Shown: piece after piece, positions 12,863 to 23,617 of the stretch
Position numbering within the stretch: position 1 is the stretch's first letter
How the letters are laid out: every line of letters starts with the position of its first letter
Source of the DNA: Macrostomum hystrix
Lineage: Eukaryota; Platyhelminthes; Macrostomidae
NCBI GenBank assembly: GCA_950097015.1
Contig: CATNEN010000005.1
Location: 2,843,501 to 2,907,500 of the forward strand
DNA: 64,000 bases
Direction: 5' to 3'
The notes under the pieces: generated by a model
What the model saw: the letters and a program-made list of their open reading frames with translations, nothing else
Database searches by the model: none
Told to the model about the DNA's origin: nothing
Program-made: the position numbers and the translations under genes

Positions 12863-15800
12863 ATGCCCGAAACGATGCAAGACGAGGATATAATCAGCCT
12901 CCTACGGCAGCAGATGGAAGAAGAGCGCCAACAGCGGAACGCTGACCGGCAGATGATGCTCGACCTCATTCGGTCTCTAAAGCCTGCAGCGGACCAGTCC
13001 CAGGCTGCAGCTTTGCCGACGCATGTGACGACGTCGACTCCGAGTTTCTCGCCATTCGACGCCACGTCCGAGCTCTGGCCCGACTACTTGGCCAGATTCT
13101 GCACCTTCACGGGCGCGAACTCCATACCCGACGACAAGAAGGCTCAGGTGTTCCTGACGAACCAGTCTCCGTCTGTCTACAAGCTTCTCTCAAACTTGGC
13201 AGCGCAGCAGACGCCGCGGAAGGAGATCAACACGCTCACTATGGACGAGATTGAGAAGTTCATGGAAGAACAGTATGACACCAAGCGCTTCATCGTGCGG
13301 GAGCGTTTCCGGTTCTGGAGCGACATGCGGCGGAAACCGGGTGAGACGATCCAGGAACTGGCTGCGAGAATCCGCCAGGACGCAACCACCTGCGATTTCT
13401 CTTCCATCAAAGATCCACTGGACGAGGCGCTGCGCACGCGTTTCATCTGCTCAGTGAGGAACGAAGCAGTACACAAAGCTTTGTTCAAATTAAAGGTGGA
13501 AGAGCTCACGTTCGCCCGGGCTGTCGAGATCGCCATCGAGACAGAGGAAGCCGCCCGAGTCGCCAAGGAGACGGTTTACGGCGACAAATCCAGCCCCGTT
13601 AACAAGGTTAAGCAGAAGGTTCGGCGACCCGGAGCCACTTCGGCGAAATTTACGACAGATTCTACTGCTTCCAGGTCTACTACTGACTCTGCGTCTGGTT
13701 CGTGCTACCGCTGCGGAGCGAAGAACCATCGGGCAAACGATTGCCGATTCAAAGACGCGACCTGCCGGCACTGCAAAAAGGTGGGTCACCTAGAACCCGT
13801 CTGCCGTTCCAACGCCAAAGGATCTGCCCCTGCGGCGAACTTCAAGAAGCCAGTGAAACAGGTCGAGGAGCATGTGCTTGTACGTGCTGTAGCCCAAACC
13901 GAGGACGACCTGCCTAAGCTGGAAGTGTCGATCCACATCCAAGGCAAGGCTCTCGCCATCGAGGTCGACACTGCGACAAACGGCAACTTCATCACAGAGT
14001 CATTCTGGAAGAAGCTGGGGACGCCGCCGCTCGAAGTAGCGATGTCACGCTACGAGTCCGCCAGCCGACACGACTTACCTGTACTAGGTACCTTCGTCGG
14101 GAAAACGACATTGCCTGGCTCAGCTCCTGAGCACGACATCCAGTACATCGTCACACAGGTGCCCGGCTTGAATCTACTCGGCCGGACCGCCACGAAGCTG
14201 TTGGGAATCTCCGTCGACAAACTGCTCGGCGCTGCCAGCGCCATTCAAGAAGTCAACGCAGTGTTTGACCACCTGCCGCCGGACGAGGCTCTTCAAAAGG
14301 CCTGCCGAAATCTTTGCGACGAATTCCCGGACCTGTGGAAGGACGAGCTGGGTTGCCTCAAGGACTTCAAGCTCGAGTTGCAGTTTAACCCGGATGCAAA
14401 GCCGGTGTTCCGGAAGGCTAGGCCTGTCCCCTTCGCCATCCGCGAGGAGCTCGAGCGCGCCTACGACGAGGGCATCAGGAGAGGCATCTGGGAGCCTACT
14501 GACTTCAATGACTACGGGACGCCCGTGGTCCCCGTGCGAAAGCCCTCGACCGGCTCAGAGCAGCCGAAACTGCGAGTCTGCGGAGACTACTCGTGCACTA
14601 TCAACCCGCAGCTGGAAGACAACCGTCACCCGCTGCCCCTCCCAGAGGAACTGCTACAGAAGCTGGGAGGCAGCTACTGCTTCTCAAAGGTAGATCTGGC
14701 CGACGCCTACAACCAGATCGAGTTGGGACCGATGAGTCAGAGGCGCCTGGCACTGAGCACCCACCGGGGTGTGCTTCTTCAGAAGCGGCTCGCTTTCGGC
14801 CCGAAGTCTGCAGTGGGTGAGTTCCAGTTCATCATGGAAATGGTAGCCGGTGATCTGCCCGGAGTCGTTTTCTACTTGGACGACTACCTGGTCGGCGGCG
14901 CGACCGCTGATGAGCATCTCGCAAACCTACGCCGGTTTTTCCAACGCCTTTCTGACAAGGGACTTCGCTGCCGACGGGAGAAGTGCAAATTCGCCATGCC
15001 CAGCATCGAGTACCTTGGCTATGTACTGTCGAAAGAAGGCATCGCCAAGGGAACCAAGGTGGACGCTGTCCGCGAAATGCCTCCACCAAAGGACGTGTCC
15101 AGCCTCCGGTCATTCCTCGGCTCGGTCCAGTTCTACGCAAAGTTTCTGCCGCCAAGCATGGCCACGATCTCTGAGCCGCTGTACCGACTCACCAGGAAGG
15201 ACGCACCATGGACATGGGGCGACGCGGAGCAGCGGGCCTTCGAACAGATCAAGGAGGAGCTCTCGTCGGACAACGTGCTGGTCCACTACAATGCCGACCT
15301 CCCTCTCGGGCTCTCCTGCGACGCATCCAACGTCGGGATCGGCGCCGTCCTGTTCCACCGCTACCCGGATGGTAGCGAGCGGCCGATCGCCAACGCTTCA
15401 AAGTCTCTGACGGATGCTCAGCGCCGCTATCCTCAGATTCAGAAGGAAGCCCTTTCAATCATCTTCGGCCTAAAGAAGTTTTTCCAATACTTGTTCAACC
15501 GCAAGTTCATCCTGGTCACGGACCATAAGCCGTTGATTTCTCTATTCGGGCCCGAGAAGGAGACACCAGTAATGGCGGCAAACCGGCTGGCACGGTGGGC
15601 TAACCTGCTCCACAACTTCACCTACGAAGTCGAGTACCGCCAGACCAAGAGTCACGGAAACGCGGATGCCCTGAGTCGCCTGCCAATGGGAGACGACCCA
15701 GATTTCGACGGGGAGGAGAGCGCAGCCGACTTCGACACGGTCTGCGCGATCAAGGTCCTAAGCTTGCAAATCCAGCCGGCTGACGCCTCAGCCGTGGCCA

Positions 15801-17125
15801 AAGAATCATCGAGGGACCCGGTGATCTCCACCGTCATGCGCTACTGTCGAGAAGGATGGCCACCAGACAGGCGAGACGAAGACGCCGAGGTGGCCCGCTT
15901 ACGGAAGGTCAAAGATTCGCTCTCCTGCTGCAACGGATGTCTTCTGCATGGCTGTCGTCTTGTGATTCCTCGGAACCTCCGGAATGAGGTGCTGAAAATC
16001 CTCCACCTCGGACACTTTGGAATACAGAGGATGAAGCAGCTGGCTCGATCGGCAGTCTACTGGCCGAACATCGACGACGACGTCGAGCACCTGTGCCACG
16101 GCTGCCACAGCTGTGCTGAGCACCAAAATCATCCGCCAAAGGCCGCCGTTCATCCGTGGATGATGCCTGAGAAGCCTTGGAGTCGCCTACATCTGGATCA
16201 CGCAGTCAACTTCCTCGGCACCAACTGGCTAGTGCTCACGGACGCCTACTCGAAGTACCCGTGCATACACCCGACGCAATCCATGTCAACGCGGGCAACG
16301 ATCGAGCTTCTGGAAGAAGACTTTGCCCACTTCGGCTACCCTCACGCCATCGTCACTGACAATGCAGCGGCATTCATGGCTGAGGAGTTTCAAGCTTGGT
16401 GTCGCGAACACGGCATCGCGCACCTCACAGGAGCTCCGTATCATCCTGCAACAAACGGAGCGGCCGAACGACTGGTTCAGACCTTCAAGAAGGCCCTGAA
16501 GAAATCCAGCCTGCCACCTGCCAGGGCGCTACAGCAGTTCCTGATGCAGTACCGACGGACTCCTGCGGTCAACGGCTACTCTCCGAGCGAACTCCTAAAT
16601 GGCCGGCAGATCAGGACGCAGATTGATACTCTGCTGCCATCTCCAGCCCATCTCGCCCAGGATCGCCAAGTCAAGCAGGCCGAAGAGTCCAGAGCTCGGA
16701 AAAAGGTGTCTCGCGTCCGAGAAGGCTACAACGTCGGAGATCCGGTCTACGCTCGCTACTACGGACCACGCCGCGAGAAGGAAGGCCGCTGGGTTCCGGC
16801 AGTGGTCACCAAGCGGCACGGCAGCCGCAGCGTCAAAGTCAAGGTTGTCCCAAGCGGCCCGGTGTGGCGACGGCACTTCGACCAGCTTCAACCGCGACAC
16901 GTGTCCGCGGAAGACAGCGAGCCAGGATCACTGCCGACTCAACAAAACGAAACGGCCGGCCACCTGATGCTGCCGGCCACACCAGCGGTGGCACATCCAG
17001 GATCTCGACCCAGGCCTCCAGGATGGCGAGCGCCGGACCAAGTCCAACACCCGCCGCCCTACGGACCAGATAATCCACGACGGTCGGCTAGGCAGCGAAA
17101 GCCACGGCTACAAATGGACTTATAG
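12863..17125 (+). CDS. Gag-Pol polyprotein of the Ty3/gypsy element
   Basis: One uninterrupted 1420-codon frame encodes Gag and Pol with no frameshift between them. Gag has two CCHC zinc knuckles, CYRCGAKNHRANDC (about residue 281) and CRHCKKVGHLEPVC (about 301). The aspartic protease follows near residue 367, but its active site reads VDTATNG, DTA instead of the usual DTG/DSG. Reverse transcriptase has the catalytic YLDD box near 670 and FSKVDLADAYNQIEL upstream. RNase H begins at LSCDASNVGIGAVL and includes TDHKPL. Integrase has an HHCC zinc domain (about 1047-1080), then catalytic Asp in LHLDHA (about 1111), Asp in VTDNAAAF (about 1165) and Glu in NGAAERL (about 1201). A GPY/F-like segment lies near the C terminus. 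The ATG at 12863 is the first good start after the LTR; the stop is TAG. No envelope gene is present. Confidence 0.97.
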   Translation: MPETMQDEDIISLLRQQMEEERQQRNADRQMMLDLIRSLKPAADQSQAAALPTHVTTSTPSFSPFDATSELWPDYLARFCTFTGANSIPDDKKAQVFLTNQSPSVYKLLSNLAAQQTPRKEINTLTMDEIEKFMEEQYDTKRFIVRERFRFWSDMRRKPGETIQELAARIRQDATTCDFSSIKDPLDEALRTRFICSVRNEAVHKALFKLKVEELTFARAVEIAIETEEAARVAKETVYGDKSSPVNKVKQKVRRPGATSAKFTTDSTASRSTTDSASGSCYRCGAKNHRANDCRFKDATCRHCKKVGHLEPVCRSNAKGSAPAANFKKPVKQVEEHVLVRAVAQTEDDLPKLEVSIHIQGKALAIEVDTATNGNFITESFWKKLGTPPLEVAMSRYESASRHDLPVLGTFVGKTTLPGSAPEHDIQYIVTQVPGLNLLGRTATKLLGISVDKLLGAASAIQEVNAVFDHLPPDEALQKACRNLCDEFPDLWKDELGCLKDFKLELQFNPDAKPVFRKARPVPFAIREELERAYDEGIRRGIWEPTDFNDYGTPVVPVRKPSTGSEQPKLRVCGDYSCTINPQLEDNRHPLPLPEELLQKLGGSYCFSKVDLADAYNQIELGPMSQRRLALSTHRGVLLQKRLAFGPKSAVGEFQFIMEMVAGDLPGVVFYLDDYLVGGATADEHLANLRRFFQRLSDKGLRCRREKCKFAMPSIEYLGYVLSKEGIAKGTKVDAVREMPPPKDVSSLRSFLGSVQFYAKFLPPSMATISEPLYRLTRKDAPWTWGDAEQRAFEQIKEELSSDNVLVHYNADLPLGLSCDASNVGIGAVLFHRYPDGSERPIANASKSLTDAQRRYPQIQKEALSIIFGLKKFFQYLFNRKFILVTDHKPLISLFGPEKETPVMAANRLARWANLLHNFTYEVEYRQTKSHGNADALSRLPMGDDPDFDGEESAADFDTVCAIKVLSLQIQPADASAVAKESSRDPVISTVMRYCREGWPPDRRDEDAEVARLRKVKDSLSCCNGCLLHGCRLVIPRNLRNEVLKILHLGHFGIQRMKQLARSAVYWPNIDDDVEHLCHGCHSCAEHQNHPPKAAVHPWMMPEKPWSRLHLDHAVNFLGTNWLVLTDAYSKYPCIHPTQSMSTRATIELLEEDFAHFGYPHAIVTDNAAAFMAEEFQAWCREHGIAHLTGAPYHPATNGAAERLVQTFKKALKKSSLPPARALQQFLMQYRRTPAVNGYSPSELLNGRQIRTQIDTLLPSPAHLAQDRQVKQAEESRARKKVSRVREGYNVGDPVYARYYGPRREKEGRWVPAVVTKRHGSRSVKVKVVPSGPVWRRHFDQLQPRHVSAEDSEPGSLPTQQNETAGHLMLPATPAVAHPGSRPRPPGWRAPDQVQHPPPYGPDNPRRSARQRKPRLQMDL

Positions 17126-17153
17126 ACTTTCTATCAGCTGTACTCACAGTTTT

Positions 17154-17163
17154 GGTGGGGAGG
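17154..17163 (+). other. Polypurine tract
   Basis: GGTGGGGAGG, mostly purine, abuts the 3' LTR, the expected position of the plus-strand primer in an LTR retrotransposon. Confidence 0.7.
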
Positions 17164-17497
17164 TGTTGTGGGTTTCGTTACGATAATTCCGTAAATAGTT
17201 TTCCAGAACTTTCTACCACTTGTTATAACACTCTGTTGTTTCCAGAATCTTCTCTGCGCCTCCCCCGCGGGCTATCTATGAGAACTTTCTAGAAAGTTCT
17301 CCCACTCGCTCCCCAGGCTATAAATAGAAACCCCCGCGCGGTGCACACACTCAAAAAACCTTTCCAGTATTTAATAATACTGCTGTTACAAATATACGCT
17401 TATCCAGTCGACTGCCGAGTGCTCCTTTCGGCGCTATACTTACATTTACCGACACTACAATTGGAATCTCTGTATTCGTTACTTCAAGAATACAACA
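17164..17497 (+). repeat. 3' LTR
   Basis: This 334-bp copy is nearly identical to the 5' LTR. The visible change is CTCAAAAAACC here against CTCAAGAACC there. It repeats the heat-shock elements at 17201-17213, 17240-17252 and 17282-17299 and the TATA box at 17320-17327, and so could drive transcription into the downstream flank. Confidence 0.96.
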
Positions 17498-17502
17498 TTT
17501 TC

Positions 17503-20500
17503 ATTATGAAATATTTCATTATTTCATTTATTTACGAGCGTATTTACTTCATATATTTTTCTATTGCTAGTTGTTTTATTTTACAATCAGCGAGTAAAAA
17601 CCTATGATTAATTAGAATCACGGTGCTCACGGGATGCCAATGCCAGATACTTGGTTTGTACTGCATTATGCTTATCGAAAGCAATACCTAAATTAAAAGC
17701 AAAAGTTCATATTTTAAGCAAAATTATAAGCAAAAGATCGATATTCACTAAATCACGTTTATCACGAATGCGTTTATTCAGGGTATGCGGAATTTCAAAT
17801 TTGGCACTTGTGCCAATTTATTTAATTTTATTGTACAAATTTTAGTACAAAGAACAAATTAACAATATTGTCAATATATGATGCGCGGTTTTCAGAAGAT
17901 ATTGCAGGCCGAAAAGCAGCCCAATGATTCAGCGTAATTAGTATTGGGTACGAGCAGGTTAACTAGGACAAACTTAATACATACTTTTATATAATCATTG
18001 AATTGGCAGGACGTTGTTGTCACTGCCGCACTGGCACATCATTTGGTGACAGCTGCCGGTTTTTCATTTGCCAGCCATCCAACGCTGCCAGCCAGTGAAA
18101 AGAAAATCTTGCCCATTCCGATTACTCTCGCACACAGATAACGTCCGCACAAAGGTGTACGTCTATCATGACTGTCTTATCGCCTGGCAGTGGCTGAAGT
18201 GTAGGCCCCTACACTTTACTATACCTTGAAGCTTGGAGGTCGGCCCTTCTACTGAGTCAAGGGTAAAAGTGTAAATCGCACTATAAACCCCATCAACCTC
18301 TCTGTGGCTGCGCCCCAATCACTGTTGTCATGCCACAAAATCAAACTCAAAGATTTTGAGCAAGAGCTGAGAGGAGAGGTTAACTCACCCCCTCTGATGA
18401 CTGTGCTCTGTCATCAAAACATTTGCTTCGTTTTATCTTTAAAAATTGGTCATAGCATTTAATTTTGTTATTGGGTCTAGTAGGCCCTATGTGACTTCTT
18501 CATATGGGTGTAGCCTGTGTAGGCTTATTTCTCTAGGAGTCTAGGCTAGGCCCTACTAGGCCTATTATATTAGCTAAGCCAAGGCTAGGCCTAATAATTT
18601 TTTTATTTTTACTTAGTACCTGGGTACATAGGCCAATTACAAGGCACTATGCCCTGTCTATGTTTCTATGATGCTATTATAGTTAAAGTATGGGCCTTAG
18701 CTAGGCCTTTATTCTTTCAGTAAATAAATAAGTAGATGTATTTTTTCTTGCATGTGGTTCTAGGCCTATGATTACAATTGAACATTGAACAGAGAATAGG
18801 CCCAGGCCAGCCTATGGCAATAGCAATATATTTAGAAAAAGATATATTTCTAATTTTAATTTAGCAGTCTAACAAAGTATATAGTGCTACTTGCCTACTT
18901 ACAGTTTAAACATAATATATGTGACATCAAGAAAGATGTATAAAACTAGGGCTAGGCTTAGCTTCTAATAATGATTTATAAACTCTAAATGGTTTCTTGA
19001 AATGTAGGCCTATTATCATCTAAAAGCAATATAGGAAAAAGTTTCCAATCTGTAGAGAGCTTCTGGCAAGCTTTTTGGATTTTTCTATGGCATAGACCTA
19101 GTACAAGTTTTTCTTACTTAACTGTTACTTGAAAAGATGACTTAAGCAGCCAGCAGAAAGAGGCATGGCTAAAGTGCACCTTTTTCAATCCTTATTAATT
19201 CTAAAGCACGCGTCCATAGGTTTTCAACATTTATTCCAATAGGGTCTAAAAGCTATGCCCCAATTTTACTTTAACATTTTTGGAAACCAGGCCTAATGGA
19301 AGATAGGCCCTAGATTTATAGATAGTCCAAAAATTTGATTTTAGTTTTTCTAAATTCAAACTTTTTTGGTAAAATTATAGTTTTAAAAAAATTATTTTTA
19401 TATAAAGTAAAACAAAAACATTAGTAATAAAAAGCTTTGTAATATATAGGCAAACATCTATGATATTAGTATATATATACTTCTAGGCCCTTTATTCTTA
19501 AGGTTTCAAGCATAATTCTTTACTAGAGCTCTTAATAAACAGGTTTAAAATTATAAGCCTTTATCACTAATGGCTTAGTATTAGTGGTAAGACCTTAAAA
19601 TAGACATATTTATGCTCACTAATGTAGAGAATAAAAAGCTAATTAACTAAACCATAGCATAGAGTTTTATAGTAGTTTGTCACAAGAGAGTGAGACATTA
19701 AGGTATATCCTATCCAAAATTATTTTATCATTCTCAAATTCCCAACTAAAACAACACAAAGGTGTAATGCATAGAAAATAAATATTTTTTAATATAATAT
19801 ATTTAAAAGAGCCCACATAAAAGTAAGAAACCACCATTGCTGAAATTTTTAGATAGCAAAATCCATATGCTTTGGACTTTATATAGCAAGTGTCATGAAT
19901 TTGTCTACTTTGTCTTAGATGAGATAAAAAAGTGCTTTTGTATAACACTCTTGGATTACTCAGATTATATGTATACCTTGTCTTAATCTAGTATAAATAA
20001 TTGCATAATTAAATAATATATGGATTGCATAATTGTATAGATCAAAGTTAAGATTTGAAAGAAACAACTATTTGTAACAGGGCTTATGACTCTACTTTTC
20101 TACCTCTTAGTGGCATATTCTTCTGGCCTCTTTTGTTCCTTATTTCTCCCTCTAACTCTTTGTATTCTCCCTTATACTTTATCTTGGTGACCCTGAAAAG
20201 GGCCGTTTTAACTCCACAACTCTTACGTTGTGGGTTTCCCTTAAGATAGTGCTTTTGCACTGGCACAAGCGGTTTATCCTTCTAAGGCACTGGTCTCTTA
20301 TTCTCCTGTGTTAGCTGGGCGTTTCTCCAGGATTAGAGGTTCACAGCCTCAATCTGTCTTATTTCCACTCTGGACACTTATCTCCTTAGTATATTAAATA
20401 ACACAACAATTTCCTTTTCAAAGATGTTACTCAGATATTGCCTTTTGTTTGGCTCACTAGCAAGGTGTATTTTTAACAGTAAAATTTTGTCCTTTATTTA

Positions 20501-20803
20501 TTCTTAAATTTTGTTTTAATAAAGTATTTCCCTAAAATATATAAAATATTTAGAATATATGGCATATAGATTTTTAAGCGCAGAAATAAAATAATATTTT
20601 AAATATACTGTATATACATTTAGATACAAAAAGCTAATACAAATTTGTTTTTTGTAATGCAGTTTTTGCAATTGTAGCATTATATTTATATATATTTCAA
20701 ACGATTTTATAAATTACTTTATTCATTGCAGTAAAGTTGTAGCAAACCCTAAGCACTTGCCAAATACCAGTTTCTAAAATTCTATTGATAATTTAAATCA
20801 ACA
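17503..20803. other. Unique region upstream of RCC2; no coding gene seen
   Basis: About 3.3 kb with no convincing coding exon. From about 18000 to 18420 it is richer in GC and includes a 20-bp hairpin at 18197-18216 (AAGTGTAGG, CC, CCTACACTT). From about 18470 to 19500 TAGGCC and AGGCCTA motifs recur many times in otherwise AT-rich DNA. At about 20731 TTCATTGCAG looks like a splice acceptor 60-75 bp before the RCC2 start codon, so part of this interval may be a 5'-UTR intron. Confidence 0.55.
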
Positions 20804-23546
20804 ATGTCAGCCAACAGCACTGATCTAGATCAGCATGACGTGTGCGATGGTGGACCAGAAGCTAAGAAGGCTAAAATTGTTGCCACAGAACAGCACGAGT
20901 CTAAGATTGGCATAGCTGAGACAGAGTCACCTGTTGCTAATGGCAACGAAAATCACACTGCAAGCAATGGCAATGGAGTTGCAGAGACTGCCACTGCATC
21001 CATTGAGGAATCAAAGAAGAATGCCAATGAAATAGAGAAAGCGGAGGACAATAAGAGCGAGGCAAACAACGATAAAGTGTCAACAGAGGACAAAAAGAAT
21101 GGCGCCAATGCAGTCACAGTAGATACAGACGACATTGTCAGTAATGACAGTCCAAGCGATGCCAGTCCTGGCGAGGTTCTCTGGTGCGGCACCACCAAAT
21201 GGCAATTATTGCACGACAAAAAGGCAAAGCTGCCAAATCTGTATTCACCGCATCGCATGGAAAGCCTAATTGGTGTCAAGGTTAGTCGAGTATTTAGTGG
21301 CACAGCGGCTTGTCACGTTGTTTGCTTAACAGTCGACGGCCAGGCGTTCTCATTCGGTCGCAACAATATGGGCCAGTTGGGTGTCGGCGATCGGGTCACC
21401 TCCGTGCAAGCCAGACCTGTTGAGGCTCTGAAAAATATTCGCCTAGTCTCGGCCGCCTGCGGCAGGTCGCACACTATGTTTTTAACAACTCGCGGCGAGG
21501 TTTTCACCTGTGGCGATAATCGATCCGGCCAATTAGGCATAGGCTCTGTGGCTAATGGCAAAGATATCGGCGTGCCAACGCCAAAGGCTATGGTCTCTTC
21601 CGGCAAACGAATCGCCCAGGTGATTGCCGGCGGCGATTTTTCACTGTTGATTGACAGCTCGGGAATGATGCTTAGCTGCGGACATCCGGAGAACGGACAA
21701 CTGGGACACGGCTCCGACAATCAGTACTTTGAGGTGCGTTTGTTTGAATGTGCTCCAGTTACTGCTTGAGTTTAGATTTGGCGTGACTACAAGGACACTG
21801 GGGGTTATTAACCCAGCTCGGACACATTTACAGCCAGTGGCACAGCCGCAGCTATTTAGCAGCGCTTCCAAGGGCTCTGTACAGATTTTCAGTCCATGGA
21901 CTGTATAGGCCGCCCAACGCACACTGAATTTCTACCAGCTGATACTGAGTAAGATTCGAACTCCCGGTGGGAAGTTCCCATTGACCTGAGTAAGATTCGA
22001 ACCCCCGACTTCTCGGTGAGAATTTCCTATTGACCTGAGTAAGATTCGAACCCCGGACCTCTCGGTGGGACGTTCCGATTAACCTGAGTAAGATTCGAAT
22101 CCCGGACCTCTCGGTGGGACGTTCCGATTAACTTGAGTAAGATTCGAACCCCGGACCTCTCGGTGGGACGTTCCGATTGACCTAAGTAAGATTCGAACTC
22201 CCGACCTCTCGGTGAGAAGTTCGAAACTCGAAAGCTCACTGGTGATTTTTCATTTCGATAATTGGCAGGGCACAAAGCTAGTCCACAAGATGGAATCTCG
22301 CCCAGTCCCAATCTTGGCCTACGTTCGCGAAGAGGACGGTCGCGGCGGCCGACCCGGCGCCAAATCTGTTATCGAAGGCGTGCGCGTTATCTCGGCCAGC
22401 TGCGGCCCCAGTCACTGCGCCTGCGTCGACTCCGAAGGTCGCCTGTGGACCTGGGGCTTCGGCGGCTACGGCCGTCTCGGTCACAATTCCACCCGAAACG
22501 AATTGCGTCCCAGGCTAGTGAATTACTTCAGCAATACCAAGCAGCGAGTTGATCGCGTAAGCTGCGGCGGCGCATACACCATTGCCACCATAGTTCAGGC
22601 TAACTCGGCCGCGCCTCCTGTCACCTACCTGTGGGGACAGCAGAAAAGCTCCGGCGAGGCTAATATGTATCCTAAGGTATGTAGAGTATCACTTTCTGGA
22701 GCTGCTCTCGTTTGCTTTTTTCAATACATATCGGCTAGGTTTCTAACATAAAATTCTGCCTGTAAATACTTAATAATTTCTATACAAATTGGTTGCTTTT
22801 TTTCAACAGTAAAGAGAGACCACAGAAGTGTATTTCAAATACCCACTGCCAAACCGAATGACCAATGTCAATGAAAGTCCACCATATAAATCTCTTTACA
22901 ATGTCCCTTTACAACTTTGTGAGCAGAAAAATTATGACTGTATTGGTGAATTTTGCCACCACACACGCTGACGAGAATCGTTGAATATCCCGACTATGAC
23001 AATGTTTTGGGATTCTGGAAGTCGTTTCATCTGACAAAGCGGAAAATGTATGCCCGTGTTTCAATCTCAATTTTAATATAAATTTAAAGGATTATTTTAT
23101 CAACGCTTGTTATGAATTTTTCGACCCATATCGGGCAGACCGATATTGATTACAAGTGCAATTTGTAAGATCATTTATACTTCCTTTTACTAACTTTCAA
23201 CCAGCTTTTTCGATACATATCGGACTCTCTAATCTCCATCCGCCAGGTACTAATGGACCTCAGCGGCTGGTCCGTTCGCCGCATCTCAGCCGGCAATCGA
23301 AGCTGCGCCGTACTCGCGGACGCCAGCTGCATCACCTGGGGCCCGTCTCCCACGTTTGGCGAACTTGGTCACGGAGATATGGTGAAGTCTTCGGCTAGGC
23401 CGATGGTTTGCAAAGCCCTCGAACGGGTTCGCGTCACCGACGTTGCTATGGGCTACGCCCAGTGCGCCTTCCTGGTGCCGCTCAAACCGGACGGAAGCGA
23501 CGCCGAAGAGAAGCTGGCCAAATATCCCATCTGCAGGGAGAAGTAA
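20804..23546 (+). CDS. RCC2: RCC2/TD-60-like regulator of chromosome condensation, three exons
   Basis: Exons are 20804-21733, 22269-22676 and 23247-23546; all junctions are phase 0 with GAG|GTGCGT, CAG|GGC, AAG|GTATGT and CAG|GTA boundaries, giving about 545 aa (human RCC2 is about 520). The first 115 residues are acidic, Ser/Asn/Glu-rich and carry a basic AKKAK patch that may be a nuclear localisation signal. Seven-bladed RCC1-type repeats follow, with family hallmarks LWCGTTKW, FGRNNMGQLGVGD, CGDNRSGQLGIG, ENGQLGHGSD, WTWGFGGYGRLGHN and TWGPSPTFGELGHGD. RCC2 is known in other animals as a centromere/midzone protein binding Rac1, RalA and Arf6; that role is inferred here from homology. The start is chosen at the first ATG (ACAATG) after a possible 5'-UTR splice acceptor. 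Intron 1 contains SINE-derived repeats; a 20-bp array follows the stop. Confidence 0.95.
21790..21910 (-). mobile_element. SINE-like relic in RCC2 intron 1
   Basis: Segments CAGCCAGTGGCACAGCCGCA and TTCAGTCCATGGACTG match the body of the element at 59600-59830 in the same orientation. Its tRNA-like head would lie to the right, where the B-box-bearing tandem repeat begins. Confidence 0.6.
21940..22230 (-). repeat. 49-bp tandem repeat of a tRNA B-box fragment, six copies
   Basis: GAGTAAGATTCGAAC recurs near 21946, 21989, 22038, 22087, 22135 and 22184, about every 49 bp. Read on the minus strand each unit contains GTTCGAATC, a close match to the RNA polymerase III B box. The array starts next to the SINE relic, which suggests local amplification of part of a tRNA-derived SINE. 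Confidence 0.8.
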
Positions 23547-23617
23547 ATTTGGGATTTCAGGTGACCTCATTTTGAACTCTGACTCAAACCTTGCTTGCTT
23601 GACTCCGTTTCATTTTT

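Larger units (their letters stand above)
12431..17497 (+). mobile_element. Complete Ty3/gypsy LTR retrotransposon
   Basis: The element has a 5' LTR (12431-12763), a putative primer-binding site, a single Gag-Pol frame (12863-17125), a purine-rich tract and a 3' LTR (17164-17497). It is flanked by a perfect 5-bp duplication, TTTTC (12426-12430 and 17498-17502). Both LTRs begin TGTTG and end CAACA. The order protease, reverse transcriptase, RNase H, integrase is that of Ty3/gypsy elements. The LTRs differ by about one substitution and one single-base indel near CTCAAGAACC, and the coding frame is intact, so the insertion is recent and may be competent. GC content is clearly higher than in the flanks. 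Confidence 0.97.
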
